Made by a program: the position numbers and the translations under genes
NCBI GenBank assembly: GCA_016703785.1
Contig: JADJBM010000004.1
Span: 248,001 to 312,000 of the forward strand
Length of the DNA: 64,000 bases
Reading direction: 5' to 3'
Source: Betaproteobacteria bacterium
GTDB lineage: Bacteria; Pseudomonadota; Gammaproteobacteria; Burkholderiales; Rhodocyclaceae
In this document: in pieces, positions 28,170-38,044 of the stretch
How the letters are laid out: each line of letters begins with the position of its first letter
Position numbering within the stretch: position 1 is the stretch's first letter
Notes under the pieces: generated by a model
Seen by the model: the letters and a program-made list of their open reading frames with translations, nothing else
Told to the model about the DNA's origin: nothing
Databases searched by the model: none

Positions 28170-29326
28170 TAGTCTGCCCCGCTTCCGCCGGCCCGCCCCG
28201 GGACGGGCCCGGAGGTTGCACCGCGCGCGGACGGGCTGCCGTCGCTCCCGGCCCTGGGTCGGGACGCCGGGAGCGGCGTATCCTTGCCGCCGGCCACCTT
28301 GTAGTTGCGCAGGGTCGTCAGACTTTCCTCCAGCGTAGGCAGGACCAGGCCGACATCGGCGGCAGCCAGCTGCCTGAGCGTCGACAAGGCCGCCTGAACC
28401 GGCTTGGCCCGGAGGTCGAAATATTGCTCGATCCAGGCCTGCGCCTGCTTCACCTCCTGGCGAAAGGTCTTGCCGTCGCGCTGCAGCAGCAAGAGGCGGG
28501 CGTTCACCAGCCGCAGCTTGAGGTTCTCGCGCAGAAAGAAGGCATGGGTCGGCGACAGCAATTCGGGATTGGGGCGATCCATCCGTTCGACGCGGATCAA
28601 TCCCCTCAGCTCCGCCCACAGTTCGCGCAGCAACTTCTCCCAGTTGTTCGGCGCAGCAACGGGAACGAAACTCGCCTTCGCCGGTTCGATGCGCGGCTTG
28701 GCCTCGAAAGCAAGCGGAAGGGTGTCCACCGCGCCGACGATGCCCTCGATGCGCAGCGAAATGCCGGGCACGTCGGCCAACGGCAGCGCCTTAAGGCGTT
28801 CGATGTCGCGCGAGATCAGCTTGCGCAAGGGCAGGAACCGCGCGCGGCCCGCCGCAGCCAGGCGTCCTTCCGCCTCCTGCAGGGCGATCAGGGCTGCTTC
28901 GACATTGCCGGCCAGCTGCAGCTGCTGGGCGGCCGTGTTGAGCGCCTGCTCGATCTCGGACAGCAGGCGCGCTTCGCGATTGAGCGTCAGCTCCTGCACC
29001 ATCGCGTCGAGCGCCATCTGCTGGCTTTGCGACTCGGCCAACTTCGCTTCCAGCGCGCCCACCTTGGCCTGCAGGGCGGCCAGTCCCTCCTGGGTCTGCT
29101 TCGCCGCGGCCCGAGCCTCGCCGGCCACGCTGTCGCCGGACGTCAGCCGGCGCGCAACTTCCTGTTGCAGATCGACCATGCGACTGCGGGCGTCGAACCA
29201 CTGCCAGGCCAGCAGGCCGAGGGCGAGCATCGCCACCGGCAAGGCGAGTCTTTGCAGCACCGGCCAGACCGCTTTGAGGCGATCGGGCTTGTCAGAGGAA
29301 GTCAGGGCATCCTTTTCCATCGTCAT
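28169..29326 (-). CDS. hemX: HemX-family membrane protein
   Basis: A 385-residue HemX, annotated in many genomes as uroporphyrinogen-III C-methyltransferase but lacking the SAM-dependent methyltransferase domain. It has one transmembrane helix near residues 24-45, a coiled-coil region (about 50-135; QQEVARRL, LQAKVGALEAKLAES) and a HemX globular part. A low-complexity Ser/Gly/Ala-rich tail (last about 40 residues) follows. The ATG overlaps the hemD stop (ATGA). The start at 29326 could be shortened to MEKDALTSS. Confidence 0.88.
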   Translation of the reverse strand: MTMEKDALTSSDKPDRLKAVWPVLQRLALPVAMLALGLLAWQWFDARSRMVDLQQEVARRLTSGDSVAGEARAAAKQTQEGLAALQAKVGALEAKLAESQSQQMALDAMVQELTLNREARLLSEIEQALNTAAQQLQLAGNVEAALIALQEAEGRLAAAGRARFLPLRKLISRDIERLKALPLADVPGISLRIEGIVGAVDTLPLAFEAKPRIEPAKASFVPVAAPNNWEKLLRELWAELRGLIRVERMDRPNPELLSPTHAFFLRENLKLRLVNARLLLLQRDGKTFRQEVKQAQAWIEQYFDLRAKPVQAALSTLRQLAAADVGLVLPTLEESLTTLRNYKVAGGKDTPLPASRPRAGSDGSPSARGATSGPVPGRAGGSGAD

Positions 29327-30114
29327 TGCCGTTCCGTTGCAAAATAGGCTTCGAGCCCCGCCAGGAGTCCTGCATCACCGGCCTCGGTCGCAACGACCCG
29401 TCCGAATCCGAGGCGCCGCGCCTCCTCGGCGATGCGCTGGTGGGGGACCAAGAGCGGCACCTTCTTGAGTGCCGCGTCGCTCGCCGCGCCGACCATGGCC
29501 ATCAGATTGCGCAATCCCTCGCTGCTCGTCACCGTCACGGCGTCCACCTCGCCGCGCGACAGCGACGCCTGCAGCGGGCGCGGGTCAAGTTCAGGCCGGC
29601 CCCGCCGGTAGCAGGGAACGCGGTCCACCTGCGCACCGCGCGCCGTCAGCGTGTCGCCCAGCACTTCACGCCCGCCGTCGCCGCGGAATATCGCCACGCG
29701 CTTGCCGCCAATGTTCTCCCTGGCGAACTCCGGCCGCTCCAGCAGGGCTTCGCTGTCGAAGCGTCCGCCGGAAGGCGTGATCACCCGCGTCACGCCGAAG
29801 CCCGCGATGGCGCGAGCGCTGGTCTCGCCCATGGCGGCAGCGACGACCCGTTCGGGCCAGCCGCGCCGCGCCGTAATCACCGCCAGCGCCTTCTCTACGG
29901 CATTCGGGCTGACGAAAACGACATAGTCGTAGGATTCTATGCTTTCCGCAGCCGCCTGCAGCGGTCGCGCGTCGTCGACATCGTAAATCGCCAGCACGGG
30001 GAAGCGCACAGCAATGCCGCCACGCGCCTCGATCTGTTCGGCCAGCTTGCCGGCCTGTTCGGCCGGCCGCGTCACAACGATGCGCTTCCCGGCGAGGGAC
30101 TGCGCCTGTCTCAT
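29323..30114 (-). CDS. hemD: uroporphyrinogen-III synthase
   Basis: Cyclises hydroxymethylbilane to uroporphyrinogen III. The family is poorly conserved. Here 263 residues with the N-terminal LAGKRIVVTRPAEQAGKLA, the VFVSPNAVEKAL motif and the TSSEGLRNLM region match HemD. Its position directly after hemC (4-base overlap) and before hemX is decisive support. Confidence 0.92.
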   Translation of the reverse strand: MRQAQSLAGKRIVVTRPAEQAGKLAEQIEARGGIAVRFPVLAIYDVDDARPLQAAAESIESYDYVVFVSPNAVEKALAVITARRGWPERVVAAAMGETSARAIAGFGVTRVITPSGGRFDSEALLERPEFARENIGGKRVAIFRGDGGREVLGDTLTARGAQVDRVPCYRRGRPELDPRPLQASLSRGEVDAVTVTSSEGLRNLMAMVGAASDAALKKVPLLVPHQRIAEEARRLGFGRVVATEAGDAGLLAGLEAYFATERQ

Positions 30115-31046
30115 CCAGCCAGCGCCGCCAGAATTTCTTCCGCGCCGTGCTTGCGCAACTCCTCGGCCAACTTCAAGCCCAGCGCTTCCGCGTCGGCCTG
30201 TTCGCCATGCAACTCCGCGCTGGCCATGCGACTGCCGTCAGGCGCGGCAACGAAGCCACGCAGACGCAGACGCCCCGCTGCAATTTCCGCGAAGGCGCCC
30301 AGCGGCACCTCGCAGCTGCCCGCCAGCGCGCGCGAGACGGCGCGCTCGGCGAGCACGCAGGCGGCGGTCCCGGCATCGGCCAGCGGCGCCATCCAGGCGG
30401 CGACTTCCGGTCGCGACAACAGCGCCTCGATGCCCAGCGCGCCCTGCCCCGCCGCCGGCAGCGACAGCTCCGACGGCAGCACGGCGCGGATGCGCGCAGC
30501 CAAACCGAGGCGGGTGAGGCCGGCCGCCGCCAGGATGATGGCGTCGTACTGGCCCTCGTCGAGCTTTCTCAGGCGCGTATCGAGGTTGCCGCGCAGGCTG
30601 GCAACCGACAGCCCGGGGAAGCGCGCACGCAGCTGCGACTCGCGCCGCAGGCTCGAGGTGCCCACCACGCCGCCGGACGGGATGTCGTCGAGCGAGGCAT
30701 ACTTGTTCGAGACGAGGGCATCGAGCGGATTCTCGCGCGCCGAGATGGCCACCAGCGCGAACTCCGGCTCCATCGTCATCGGCACGTCCTTCATGGAATG
30801 AACGGCGATGTCAGCGCGTCTATCCAGCAGGGCCGTTTCCAGTTCCTTGACGAAGAGCCCCTTGCCGCCGACCTTCGCCAGCGGCCGGTCGAGGATCTGG
30901 TCGCCGCGCGTCGTCATGCCGAGCAGCTCGACCGAACAGCGTGGATATAATGACTTGAGGCGGTCGCGCACATGTTCCGCCTGCCACAGGGCCAGGCGGG
31001 ATTCGCGGGTGGCAATGATAATGCGCTCGGGTTGGGGTTGATTCAC
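30111..31046 (-). CDS. hemC: hydroxymethylbilane synthase (porphobilinogen deaminase)
   Basis: Assembles four porphobilinogens into hydroxymethylbilane. At 311 residues it shows IIIATRESRLALWQAEHV, DIAVHSMKDVPM, TSSLRRESQLRA, LRGNLDTRLRKL and the dipyrromethane-cofactor Cys in LAGSCEVPLGA. First gene of the minus-strand hemC-hemD-hemX-hemY run. Only 24 bases separate it from the divergent thioredoxin-like gene, so its promoter (a TAAAAT box on the minus strand near 31105) lies inside that neighbour. Confidence 0.96.
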   Translation of the reverse strand: MNQPQPERIIIATRESRLALWQAEHVRDRLKSLYPRCSVELLGMTTRGDQILDRPLAKVGGKGLFVKELETALLDRRADIAVHSMKDVPMTMEPEFALVAISARENPLDALVSNKYASLDDIPSGGVVGTSSLRRESQLRARFPGLSVASLRGNLDTRLRKLDEGQYDAIILAAAGLTRLGLAARIRAVLPSELSLPAAGQGALGIEALLSRPEVAAWMAPLADAGTAACVLAERAVSRALAGSCEVPLGAFAEIAAGRLRLRGFVAAPDGSRMASAELHGEQADAEALGLKLAEELRKHGAEEILAALAG

Positions 31047-31070
31047 GGTCAGGGGCTTTTGGAGGTGGAA

Positions 31071-31571
31071 GTGGTTGCACGCAGCCTGCGTACGATGGCA
31101 TTGATTTTATCATGGCTGCCCATGGCGTCCGGCGCGTCACCCGGTGCATCCCACGGCATTACGCCGGCCCGCGACCTGGCCGCCGATGCCCGCGAGATGC
31201 GCGCGCGGGGTACGGTCATGCTGGTGCTCTACAGCCAGGCCGACTGCCGCTGGTGCGACCGCGCCAAGAATGAAGTGCTGCTGCCCCTGCAGAACGATCC
31301 CGCTTCGCGCGGCCGCGTCGTACTGCGTGAGATCGCCCTCGACGACGATGCTGCGTTGATCGACTTTGCCGCAAGGAAAACCACCCATCGCCAGTTTTCC
31401 CAAAGCGAAGGCGCGCGCTTCACGCCGACCCTGATGGTCTACGGCCCCGACGGCAAACGGCTGGCCGAACCCATTGTCGGCTTTCGCATCGCCGACTTCT
31501 ACGCCGAATACGTGAACCGCGCCATCGACGAAGGCCTGGCGCAACTCGGGCCGCCGTCCCGCGGGCGCTGA
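31071..31571 (+). CDS. exported thioredoxin-like protein
   Basis: A 166-residue protein. GTG 31071 is chosen because GGAGGTGG lies 5 bases upstream and the protein then begins with a basic n-region (MVARSLRT) and a hydrophobic stretch (MALILSWLPMASG), a signal peptide. ATG 31095 is the alternative. The thioredoxin-like fold follows (about 40-150) with the redox motif C-R-W-C in YSQADCRWCDRAK and a cis-Pro-like region FTPTLMVYGPDG. Probably a periplasmic disulfide or cytochrome-maturation-type reductant; no partner is identified. Its 3' end carries a family A repeat. Confidence 0.8.
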   Translation: MVARSLRTMALILSWLPMASGASPGASHGITPARDLAADAREMRARGTVMLVLYSQADCRWCDRAKNEVLLPLQNDPASRGRVVLREIALDDDAALIDFAARKTTHRQFSQSEGARFTPTLMVYGPDGKRLAEPIVGFRIADFYAEYVNRAIDEGLAQLGPPSRGR

Positions 31572-31575
31572 CTTT
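31550..31575. repeat. dispersed short repeat, family A copy 2
   Basis: Minus-strand reading fits AAAGTCAG-N8-GGACGGCGGC. It is identical at 24 of 26 positions to the copy at 31782-31807, and the two copies bracket the RHS remnant as direct repeats. Confidence 0.6.
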
Positions 31576-31578
31576 TGT

Positions 31579-31740
31579 TGCCGGCCCGATTCTGGTTTCC
31601 CCAATCTCGGGATCGACAGTTGTAGTTGAGGTTTGTTTCCTTGTCGAAGTCTTCGCCGAAAGAAGTTGCCGCCATGCACAGCCTGCCCGAGTCGTCGTAG
31701 GCGTACTGCGATCGCCTTCCTCGTGCATCGTAGGCGTAGG
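31579..31740 (-). pseudogene. remnant of an RHS/YD-repeat protein C-terminus
   Basis: On the minus strand the spacer between the thioredoxin-like and mscS genes reads YAYDARGRRSQYAYDDSGRL followed by FGEDFDKETNLNYN. This is the RHS pattern of YD repeats then the core end motif usually read as D-x-E-T-G-L-x-Y-N-Y-F-R-D-Y-D-P. After NYN the similarity degrades (CRSRDWGN). No start codon or upstream RHS core exists nearby, so only about 50 codons remain. RHS proteins are polymorphic toxin or secretion-associated proteins; this is a fossil, not a functional gene. Confidence 0.65.
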
Positions 31741-31781
31741 GAGTGTTGCGGCGGCGGGTGCGACGGGGGCGCACACATGGC

Positions 31782-31807
31782 GCCGCCGTCCCGCAGGGGC
31801 TGACTTT
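31782..31807. repeat. dispersed short repeat, family A copy 3
   Basis: Direct-repeat partner of 31550-31575 (two mismatches in 26 bases). It touches the stop codon of the mscS-like gene, as copy 1 touches that of gap. Confidence 0.6.
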
Positions 31808-33348
31808 CACGCTGGCCCGCCCAACCCGAAGAAAGTGCGCATCTTGCCGAGCAGGCTGGCGTGCTGGCGCCGCTTCTCCCGCGCCTCGGCTTCGGCGCCG
31901 AGCGCTTCCTGCGCGTCTGCGAGCTGCATGTTGCGCTCGGTGAGGATCGCCGCCATGTCCTCGGCAATCGCCGGGCGCGAACGGATGATGTCCTCGAAGC
32001 CGGCCTTGTCGAGGCGGTAGCATTCGACCTCGCTCTTCGCCGCGACGGTGGCGCGGCGCGGCTCGCCGGTGAGCATGCCCATCTCGCCGAAGACGCTGCC
32101 GGCGGGAAGCGTCGTCAGCAGGCGCCGCGCGCCGGCCTGCTCGATCCACACTTCGGCCTCGCCCTCCACCAGGATGTAGAGCCAGTGCGCCAACATGCCC
32201 TGGCGCGTGATGACGTCGCCGCGCGCGAACGGCGCATAGACGAGCCGGTCGGCCAGCGCCTTCAGCTCCTCCTCGCTGAAGGCGGCAAAGATGCCGACAT
32301 CGCGCAGGGCCCTGAGGCGGCGGCCGATCTCGCGCGCATGCACCTCCGCCCGGTGCGCCTCGTTCTCCTTGATCATGTGCACCGAATACTCCGGCTCGGC
32401 GATGCGGATGCCGGCGCGCTGCAGCGCCGCCAGGACGTGGCTGCGCACGGCGGAATCGGTTGGATCGTCGGGGCGCGGGTCGATCATCCAGTAGCGCAAG
32501 GCATAGCGGCCGTAGCTCGGGCCGAATTCCATGAGCACGCAGTTCGGCGGCGGCATGCGCGACACGTTGGGAATGTCGGCGCTGGCCACAGCCTGCTCGA
32601 CGGCCTGGATGACGCGCGCCGGCTGCGCGCTGTAATCGACGTTGAACCAGATCCAGCGGCGCCAGGTCTGCGTCGCCTGCTCGGGACTCCAGATGACGGT
32701 GAACTTGCTCTTCATGAGCAGGCTGTTGGGCACGACGATGGTCTCACCGTTGCGCGTCTCGATGGCGGTATGGCGCCAGCGAATGTCCACCACGCGCCCG
32801 GAGACGTCGTCGACCTTCACCCAGTCGCCGACCTCGATCGAGCTGTCGAGCTGCAGCGCCAGGCCGCCGAGGATGTTGCCCAGCGTGTCCTGCATGGAGA
32901 AGGCCACCACCGCGGTGATCACCGCCGAAGTGGCGACGATGCCGGAGAGGTCGACGCCGGCCAGCCTCATGCGCACCAGGGCGAAGCCGACATAGGCGAG
33001 GATGACGACGAGATCCTCGACGATACGCGGCGGCCGCAGGCCGGCGGCCGGCAGCAGCACGCGGAAGAGACACAGGCCGGCCAGGCGGATCAGCGCCACG
33101 CCGGAACCCACCACGAACAATTCGTGCGCCGCCGCCGCGCCGGCAGACAGGCCGCGCGCATCGAGCATGCCGGCGGCGAACTGGCCCGCCAGACAAATCA
33201 TGAACAGGCCGAGCGTGTAGCCGACGGAACGCCGGTCGGCCGGACGCAGGGACCAGATCAGGACCGCCAGCACCAGCGCGGCGGACACCACGTAAGGCGA
33301 CTCCTCGCGCCAGAAAAAGGCCCAGGCTGGCTGCAGGAGCTCGTTCAC
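31807..33348 (-). CDS. MscS-family mechanosensitive channel with C-terminal cyclic-nucleotide-binding domain
   Basis: A 513-residue membrane protein. GTG 33348 overlaps the response-regulator stop (GTGA). Several N-terminal membrane helices (about 15-175) precede the MscS pore and beta domain (SAVITAVVAFSMQDTLGNIL, QLDSSIEVGDWVKVDD, VVPNSLLMKSKF). A C-terminal CNB domain follows (about 365-475), with the phosphate-binding-cassette motif FGEMGMLTGEPRRATV retaining the conserved Arg. A short coiled tail ends the protein. It resembles bacterial cyclic-nucleotide-gated MscS-like channels; gating by cAMP or cGMP is inferred, and osmotic release is the ancestral role. Confidence 0.88.
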   Translation of the reverse strand: MNELLQPAWAFFWREESPYVVSAALVLAVLIWSLRPADRRSVGYTLGLFMICLAGQFAAGMLDARGLSAGAAAAHELFVVGSGVALIRLAGLCLFRVLLPAAGLRPPRIVEDLVVILAYVGFALVRMRLAGVDLSGIVATSAVITAVVAFSMQDTLGNILGGLALQLDSSIEVGDWVKVDDVSGRVVDIRWRHTAIETRNGETIVVPNSLLMKSKFTVIWSPEQATQTWRRWIWFNVDYSAQPARVIQAVEQAVASADIPNVSRMPPPNCVLMEFGPSYGRYALRYWMIDPRPDDPTDSAVRSHVLAALQRAGIRIAEPEYSVHMIKENEAHRAEVHAREIGRRLRALRDVGIFAAFSEEELKALADRLVYAPFARGDVITRQGMLAHWLYILVEGEAEVWIEQAGARRLLTTLPAGSVFGEMGMLTGEPRRATVAAKSEVECYRLDKAGFEDIIRSRPAIAEDMAAILTERNMQLADAQEALGAEAEAREKRRQHASLLGKMRTFFGLGGPA

Positions 33349-34118
33349 GACGCCTTTCCCTCGCCGGCAAACACCGCCTTCACCGTGGGCCATTGTCGGC
33401 GCGACACCGGCAGCTTCTCCTCCAGCCCCGCCAGCAGCACGGTCCAATGCGTCTCGCCATCCTCGGCCGCGCCCTTTTCGAAGCCAGCGATGGCATCCCG
33501 CGCCACCAGGCAGTTGCGGTGCACGCGCACGAAGCGCATGGCGAACTCCTGCTCCAGGTGGGTGAGGGATTCGTCGAGCAGGTATTCGCGCTCGCGCGTG
33601 CGCGCCGTCACGTATTTCAGCTCGGCCTTGAGGTAGAGGATGTCGGTCACCGGCACCAGCAGGATGCGCCCGCGTTCGGAGACGGAAAGATGCCTGCGCG
33701 CTTCGGGCGCCAGCCGGGCCAGCGTTTCGCGCCCCGGCGGCGCAGAGCGGCGCGCCTTCTCCAGGGCCGCAGCCAGCCGCTGCGCCCGCACGGGCTTGAC
33801 CAGATAGTCGATGGCGTTCAGCTCGAACGCCTGCACGGCGTACTGGTCGTAGGCCGTCGTAAACACCACTGCCAGCGGATACTCGGCGCCGGCGAGGTGG
33901 CGCGCGAGCTCGATCCCGTCCATTTTCGGCATGCGGATGTCCACCAGCGCGACGTCGGCGGGCGACGCCGCCAGCCGATCGAGCGCCTCGATGCCGTTGG
34001 CCGCCTCGCCGACGCATTCGTTGGGCAACTCGGCGGCGATATCCGCCAACAGGGCCTTCAGGCGCGCGCGCGCCGGCGCCTCGTCGTCCACAATCAGCAC
34101 GCGCAACGGTTCGCTCAT
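33345..34118 (-). CDS. algR: LytTR-type response regulator (AlgR-like)
   Basis: A 257-residue two-component regulator. The receiver domain (about 5-120) has acidic pocket D11-D12, phospho-acceptor Asp near residue 60 (ALVDIRMPKMDG) and the KPVRAQ switch Lys. The C-terminal LytTR DNA-binding domain (about 150-250; LKAELKYVTARTREREYLL, FVRVHRNCLVA) follows. ATG 34118 is preferred over 34124 because AGGAGG lies 7 bases upstream of it. Neighbourhood argH-algZ-algR-(hemC) matches the Pseudomonas algR locus. A 32-base poly-G run lies 69-100 bases upstream of this start. Confidence 0.88.
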   Translation of the reverse strand: MSEPLRVLIVDDEAPARARLKALLADIAAELPNECVGEAANGIEALDRLAASPADVALVDIRMPKMDGIELARHLAGAEYPLAVVFTTAYDQYAVQAFELNAIDYLVKPVRAQRLAAALEKARRSAPPGRETLARLAPEARRHLSVSERGRILLVPVTDILYLKAELKYVTARTREREYLLDESLTHLEQEFAMRFVRVHRNCLVARDAIAGFEKGAAEDGETHWTVLLAGLEEKLPVSRRQWPTVKAVFAGEGKAS

Positions 34119-34184
34119 GGTCATGCCTCCTGAAGGGCCGCACCCCGAGGGGCGAGCCGCGAAGAAGTCGGGGCAGGCGGCGCC

Positions 34185-34218
<34 letters not shown>

Positions 34219-34251
34219 CGGCACTCCTCGAACGAAAGTGAGCGTGGGGGT

Positions 34252-35259
34252 TCATGCTCCTTCCCGGCGATAGGGCAGACGAATGGTCACGCGAAACACG
34301 CCTGCTTCCGCCTCGGTTTCCAGTCGTGCCTCGAGATCGTAGAACAGCATCAGCCGCTCGCGAATGTTGTCCAGCGCCATGCGGTTGCCGGCGTGCTGCG
34401 CATGCTCGCTAGGGTAGGGGTTGGAAAGCGCAATGCTGATCTCCTCGCCCTCGAGCGCCGCGCGCAACGTCACCGTCACCGGTTCCGGAGACGGCTCGAC
34501 GCCATGATAGACGGCATTTTCCAGCAGGGGCTGCAGCATGAGGGGCGGCACCTGCGCATCCGTGGGGCAGGCTTCGACGTCCCATGCCACATGCAGCCTG
34601 TCACCCAGGCGCAGATTCTCCAATTCGAGATACTGCCGGCACAGTGCGAATTCCTCCTTCAGCGTCACCAGGTCCTTGTTCTCGCCCATCAACACGCGGA
34701 ACAGGTCCGACAATTCCTCCAGCGCCTGCTCGGCGCGGCGCGGATCGGAGCGGATGACGCCCAGCACGGCATTCAGGCTGTTGAAGAGGAAATGCGGCCG
34801 GATGCGCGCCGTCAGCGCCATCAGGCGCGCTTCGGCCAAAGCCGGCGAGAAGGCGCGATTGCGCAGATCGAAATACAGCAGGATGGCCAGCGCCGCGCCT
34901 GCGCCCCACAGCGCGGCACGCGGCGAAGCCGCCAGCGGCTGGCCGGGCGGGTTGAGCAGTACCTGGAATAACGCGGCGACCAGGGCACTGGCCGTCGCCA
35001 CACTGGCCAGCGCCACGCCATACGGCAAGCGGGACAGCCACTTGCCTGATGCGTACAGAAGTGCCACGCAGGCGATCAGCGGCGGCTCGATCGCGGCGGC
35101 GAGCTCGACCAGTTCCCGCGGCAGGCGCGCCAGTTCCACGTTGCGCGCCAGCGCCGCACACAGGGCCAGCAGGTTCACCGCCAGCAGGCTGCGCAGCATG
35201 ACACCCAGGTTTCCGAAGTCCGGCAGGCGTGTCGTCTGGGGGTTTTGCCGTATACTCAT
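34252..35259 (-). CDS. algZ: LytS/AlgZ-type sensor histidine kinase
   Basis: A 335-residue membrane kinase. Four hydrophobic segments (about 20-130) are followed by the His_kinase (LytS/YehU) domain with H-box RPHFLFNSLNAVLG and a HATPase region (LQPLLENAVYHGVEP, NRMALDNIRERL). It lacks the canonical HATPase G2 box, as in the AlgZ/FimS subfamily. ATG 35259 (MSIRQNPQTTRLPDFG) is chosen. It is divergent from argH with 36 bases between and upstream of algR, reproducing the argH-algZ-algR order known from Pseudomonas. Confidence 0.87.
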   Translation of the reverse strand: MSIRQNPQTTRLPDFGNLGVMLRSLLAVNLLALCAALARNVELARLPRELVELAAAIEPPLIACVALLYASGKWLSRLPYGVALASVATASALVAALFQVLLNPPGQPLAASPRAALWGAGAALAILLYFDLRNRAFSPALAEARLMALTARIRPHFLFNSLNAVLGVIRSDPRRAEQALEELSDLFRVLMGENKDLVTLKEEFALCRQYLELENLRLGDRLHVAWDVEACPTDAQVPPLMLQPLLENAVYHGVEPSPEPVTVTLRAALEGEEISIALSNPYPSEHAQHAGNRMALDNIRERLMLFYDLEARLETEAEAGVFRVTIRLPYRREGA

Positions 35260-35295
35260 TCGCTGTTTTGAAACGCGGTAGTCTCCGAGACGATT
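35251..35295 (+). promoter_or_regulatory. candidate argH promoter and leader
   Basis: TATACT (35251-35256) is a good -10 for argH; it overlaps the algZ start codon region on the opposite strand. The -35 match is poor. Both genes must share this 36-base gap, so transcription of one probably affects the other. Confidence 0.35.
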
Positions 35296-36690
35296 ATGAC
35301 AGATCACAGCAACGATTCCAGCGGCAAGGCCTGGTCGGGAAGATTCGACGAGCCGGTGGCGGAACTCGTCAAGCGGTATACGGCCTCGGTGGCTTTCGAC
35401 AGGCGCCTGGCCTTTCACGACATCCGCGGCTCCCTCGCCCACGCACGCATGCTGGCGCAGCAGGGCATCATCGGCAAGGACGACCTGGCCGCCATCGAAC
35501 GCGGCATGGCCGCGATCAAGCTGGAAATCGAGACCGAGGAATTCAACTGGTCGATCGACGACGAGGATGTGCACCTCAACATCGAGAAGCGCCTCACCGC
35601 CCTCGTCGGCGATGCCGGCAAGCGCCTGCACACCGGCCGCTCGCGCAACGACCAGGTCGCCACCGACATCCGCCTGTGGCTGCGCGAGGAGATCGACGGC
35701 CTCGACGGCCTGCTGCGCGCCTTCCAGGCGGCACTGCTCGACCTGGCCGAAACGCATGCCGCCACTCCGATGCCGGGCTTCACGCACCTGCAGGTGGCGC
35801 AGCCGGTCACCTTCGGCCACCACCTGCTGGCCTATTTCGAGATGGCGTCGCGCGACCGCGAGCGCCTCGCCGACTGCCGCCGCCGGGTCAACCGCCTGCC
35901 GCTCGGCGCGGCCGCGCTGGCCGGCACCTCCTACCCGATCGACCGCGCGTTCGTCGCCCGCGAACTGGGTTTTGACGGCGTCTGCGCCAATTCACTCGAC
36001 GCAGTCAGCGACCGCGATTTCGCCATCGAGTTTACCGCCGCCGCAGCGCTGATCATGACGCATTTCTCGCGCTTTTCCGAGGAACTGATCCTGTGGATGA
36101 GCCCGCGCGTGGGCTTCATCGACCTTGCCGACCGCTTCTGTACCGGCTCCTCGATCATGCCGCAGAAGAAGAATCCCGACGTTCCCGAACTGGCGCGCGG
36201 CAAGACCGGGCGCGTCTATGGCCACCTGGTCGGCCTGCTGACGCTCATGAAGGGCCAGCCGCTCGCCTACAACAAGGACAACCAGGAGGACAAGGAGCCG
36301 CTCTTCGATACCGTCGACACGGTGCGCGACACGCTGGCCATCTTTGCCGATCTCGTCGGCGGCATCACCGTGCGCCCCGAGGCCATGCGCGCCGCGCTGC
36401 GGCAAGGATTCGCCACCGCCACCGACCTGGCCGACTACCTGGTGAAGAAGGGCCTGCCCTTCCGCGACGCCCACGAGGCCGTCGCCCTCGCCGTGCGCGC
36501 CGCCGAGAAGAAGGGCTGCGACCTGGCCGAGCTCGGCCTTGACGCGCTGCGCCGCTTCTCCCCACTGATCGGCGATGACGCCCTCGCCGCTTTGACCGTG
36601 GAAGGCTCGCTCGCCTCGCGCAACCATGTCGGCGGCACCGCGCCGGAACAAGTGCGCGCGGCGATCTCCGCGGCGCGGAAAACCCTCTAG
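35296..36690 (+). CDS. argH: argininosuccinate lyase
   Basis: Last step of arginine synthesis, splitting argininosuccinate to arginine and fumarate. The 464-residue protein has the fumarase/aspartase superfamily signature GSSIMPQKKNPD, the VHLNIEKRL region and HTGRSRNDQVATDIRLWLRE. Full length. Followed after 66 bases, containing a perfect palindrome, by the tandem kinases. Confidence 0.96.
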   Translation: MTDHSNDSSGKAWSGRFDEPVAELVKRYTASVAFDRRLAFHDIRGSLAHARMLAQQGIIGKDDLAAIERGMAAIKLEIETEEFNWSIDDEDVHLNIEKRLTALVGDAGKRLHTGRSRNDQVATDIRLWLREEIDGLDGLLRAFQAALLDLAETHAATPMPGFTHLQVAQPVTFGHHLLAYFEMASRDRERLADCRRRVNRLPLGAAALAGTSYPIDRAFVARELGFDGVCANSLDAVSDRDFAIEFTAAAALIMTHFSRFSEELILWMSPRVGFIDLADRFCTGSSIMPQKKNPDVPELARGKTGRVYGHLVGLLTLMKGQPLAYNKDNQEDKEPLFDTVDTVRDTLAIFADLVGGITVRPEAMRAALRQGFATATDLADYLVKKGLPFRDAHEAVALAVRAAEKKGCDLAELGLDALRRFSPLIGDDALAALTVEGSLASRNHVGGTAPEQVRAAISAARKTL

Positions 36691-36727
36691 AGCCGCCTTC
36701 AGCCCGACAAATAACCTGCAAGCAGGC

Positions 36728-36749
36728 ATGCCGGGCTGAAGCCCGGCAT
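36728..36749. repeat. perfect palindrome (REP-like) between argH and the first kinase gene
   Basis: ATGCCGGGCT-GA-AGCCCGGCAT, a 10-bp perfect stem ending 7 bases before the kinase ATG. No T-run, so not a typical terminator. The kinase start lacks an obvious Shine-Dalgarno because the hairpin occupies its place. Comparable GCCGGGC palindromes are common intergenic repeats in related bacteria. Confidence 0.55.
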
Positions 36750-36756
36750 TCATGAC

Positions 36757-38037
<1,281 letters not shown>

Positions 38038-38044
38038 CGGCGTC

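Noticed and set aside
28169..29326. Calling the HemX gene a functional uroporphyrinogen-III C-methyltransferase
   Set aside because: The protein lacks the SAM-dependent tetrapyrrole methyltransferase domain; it is a membrane-anchored coiled-coil HemX, a commonly mislabelled family.
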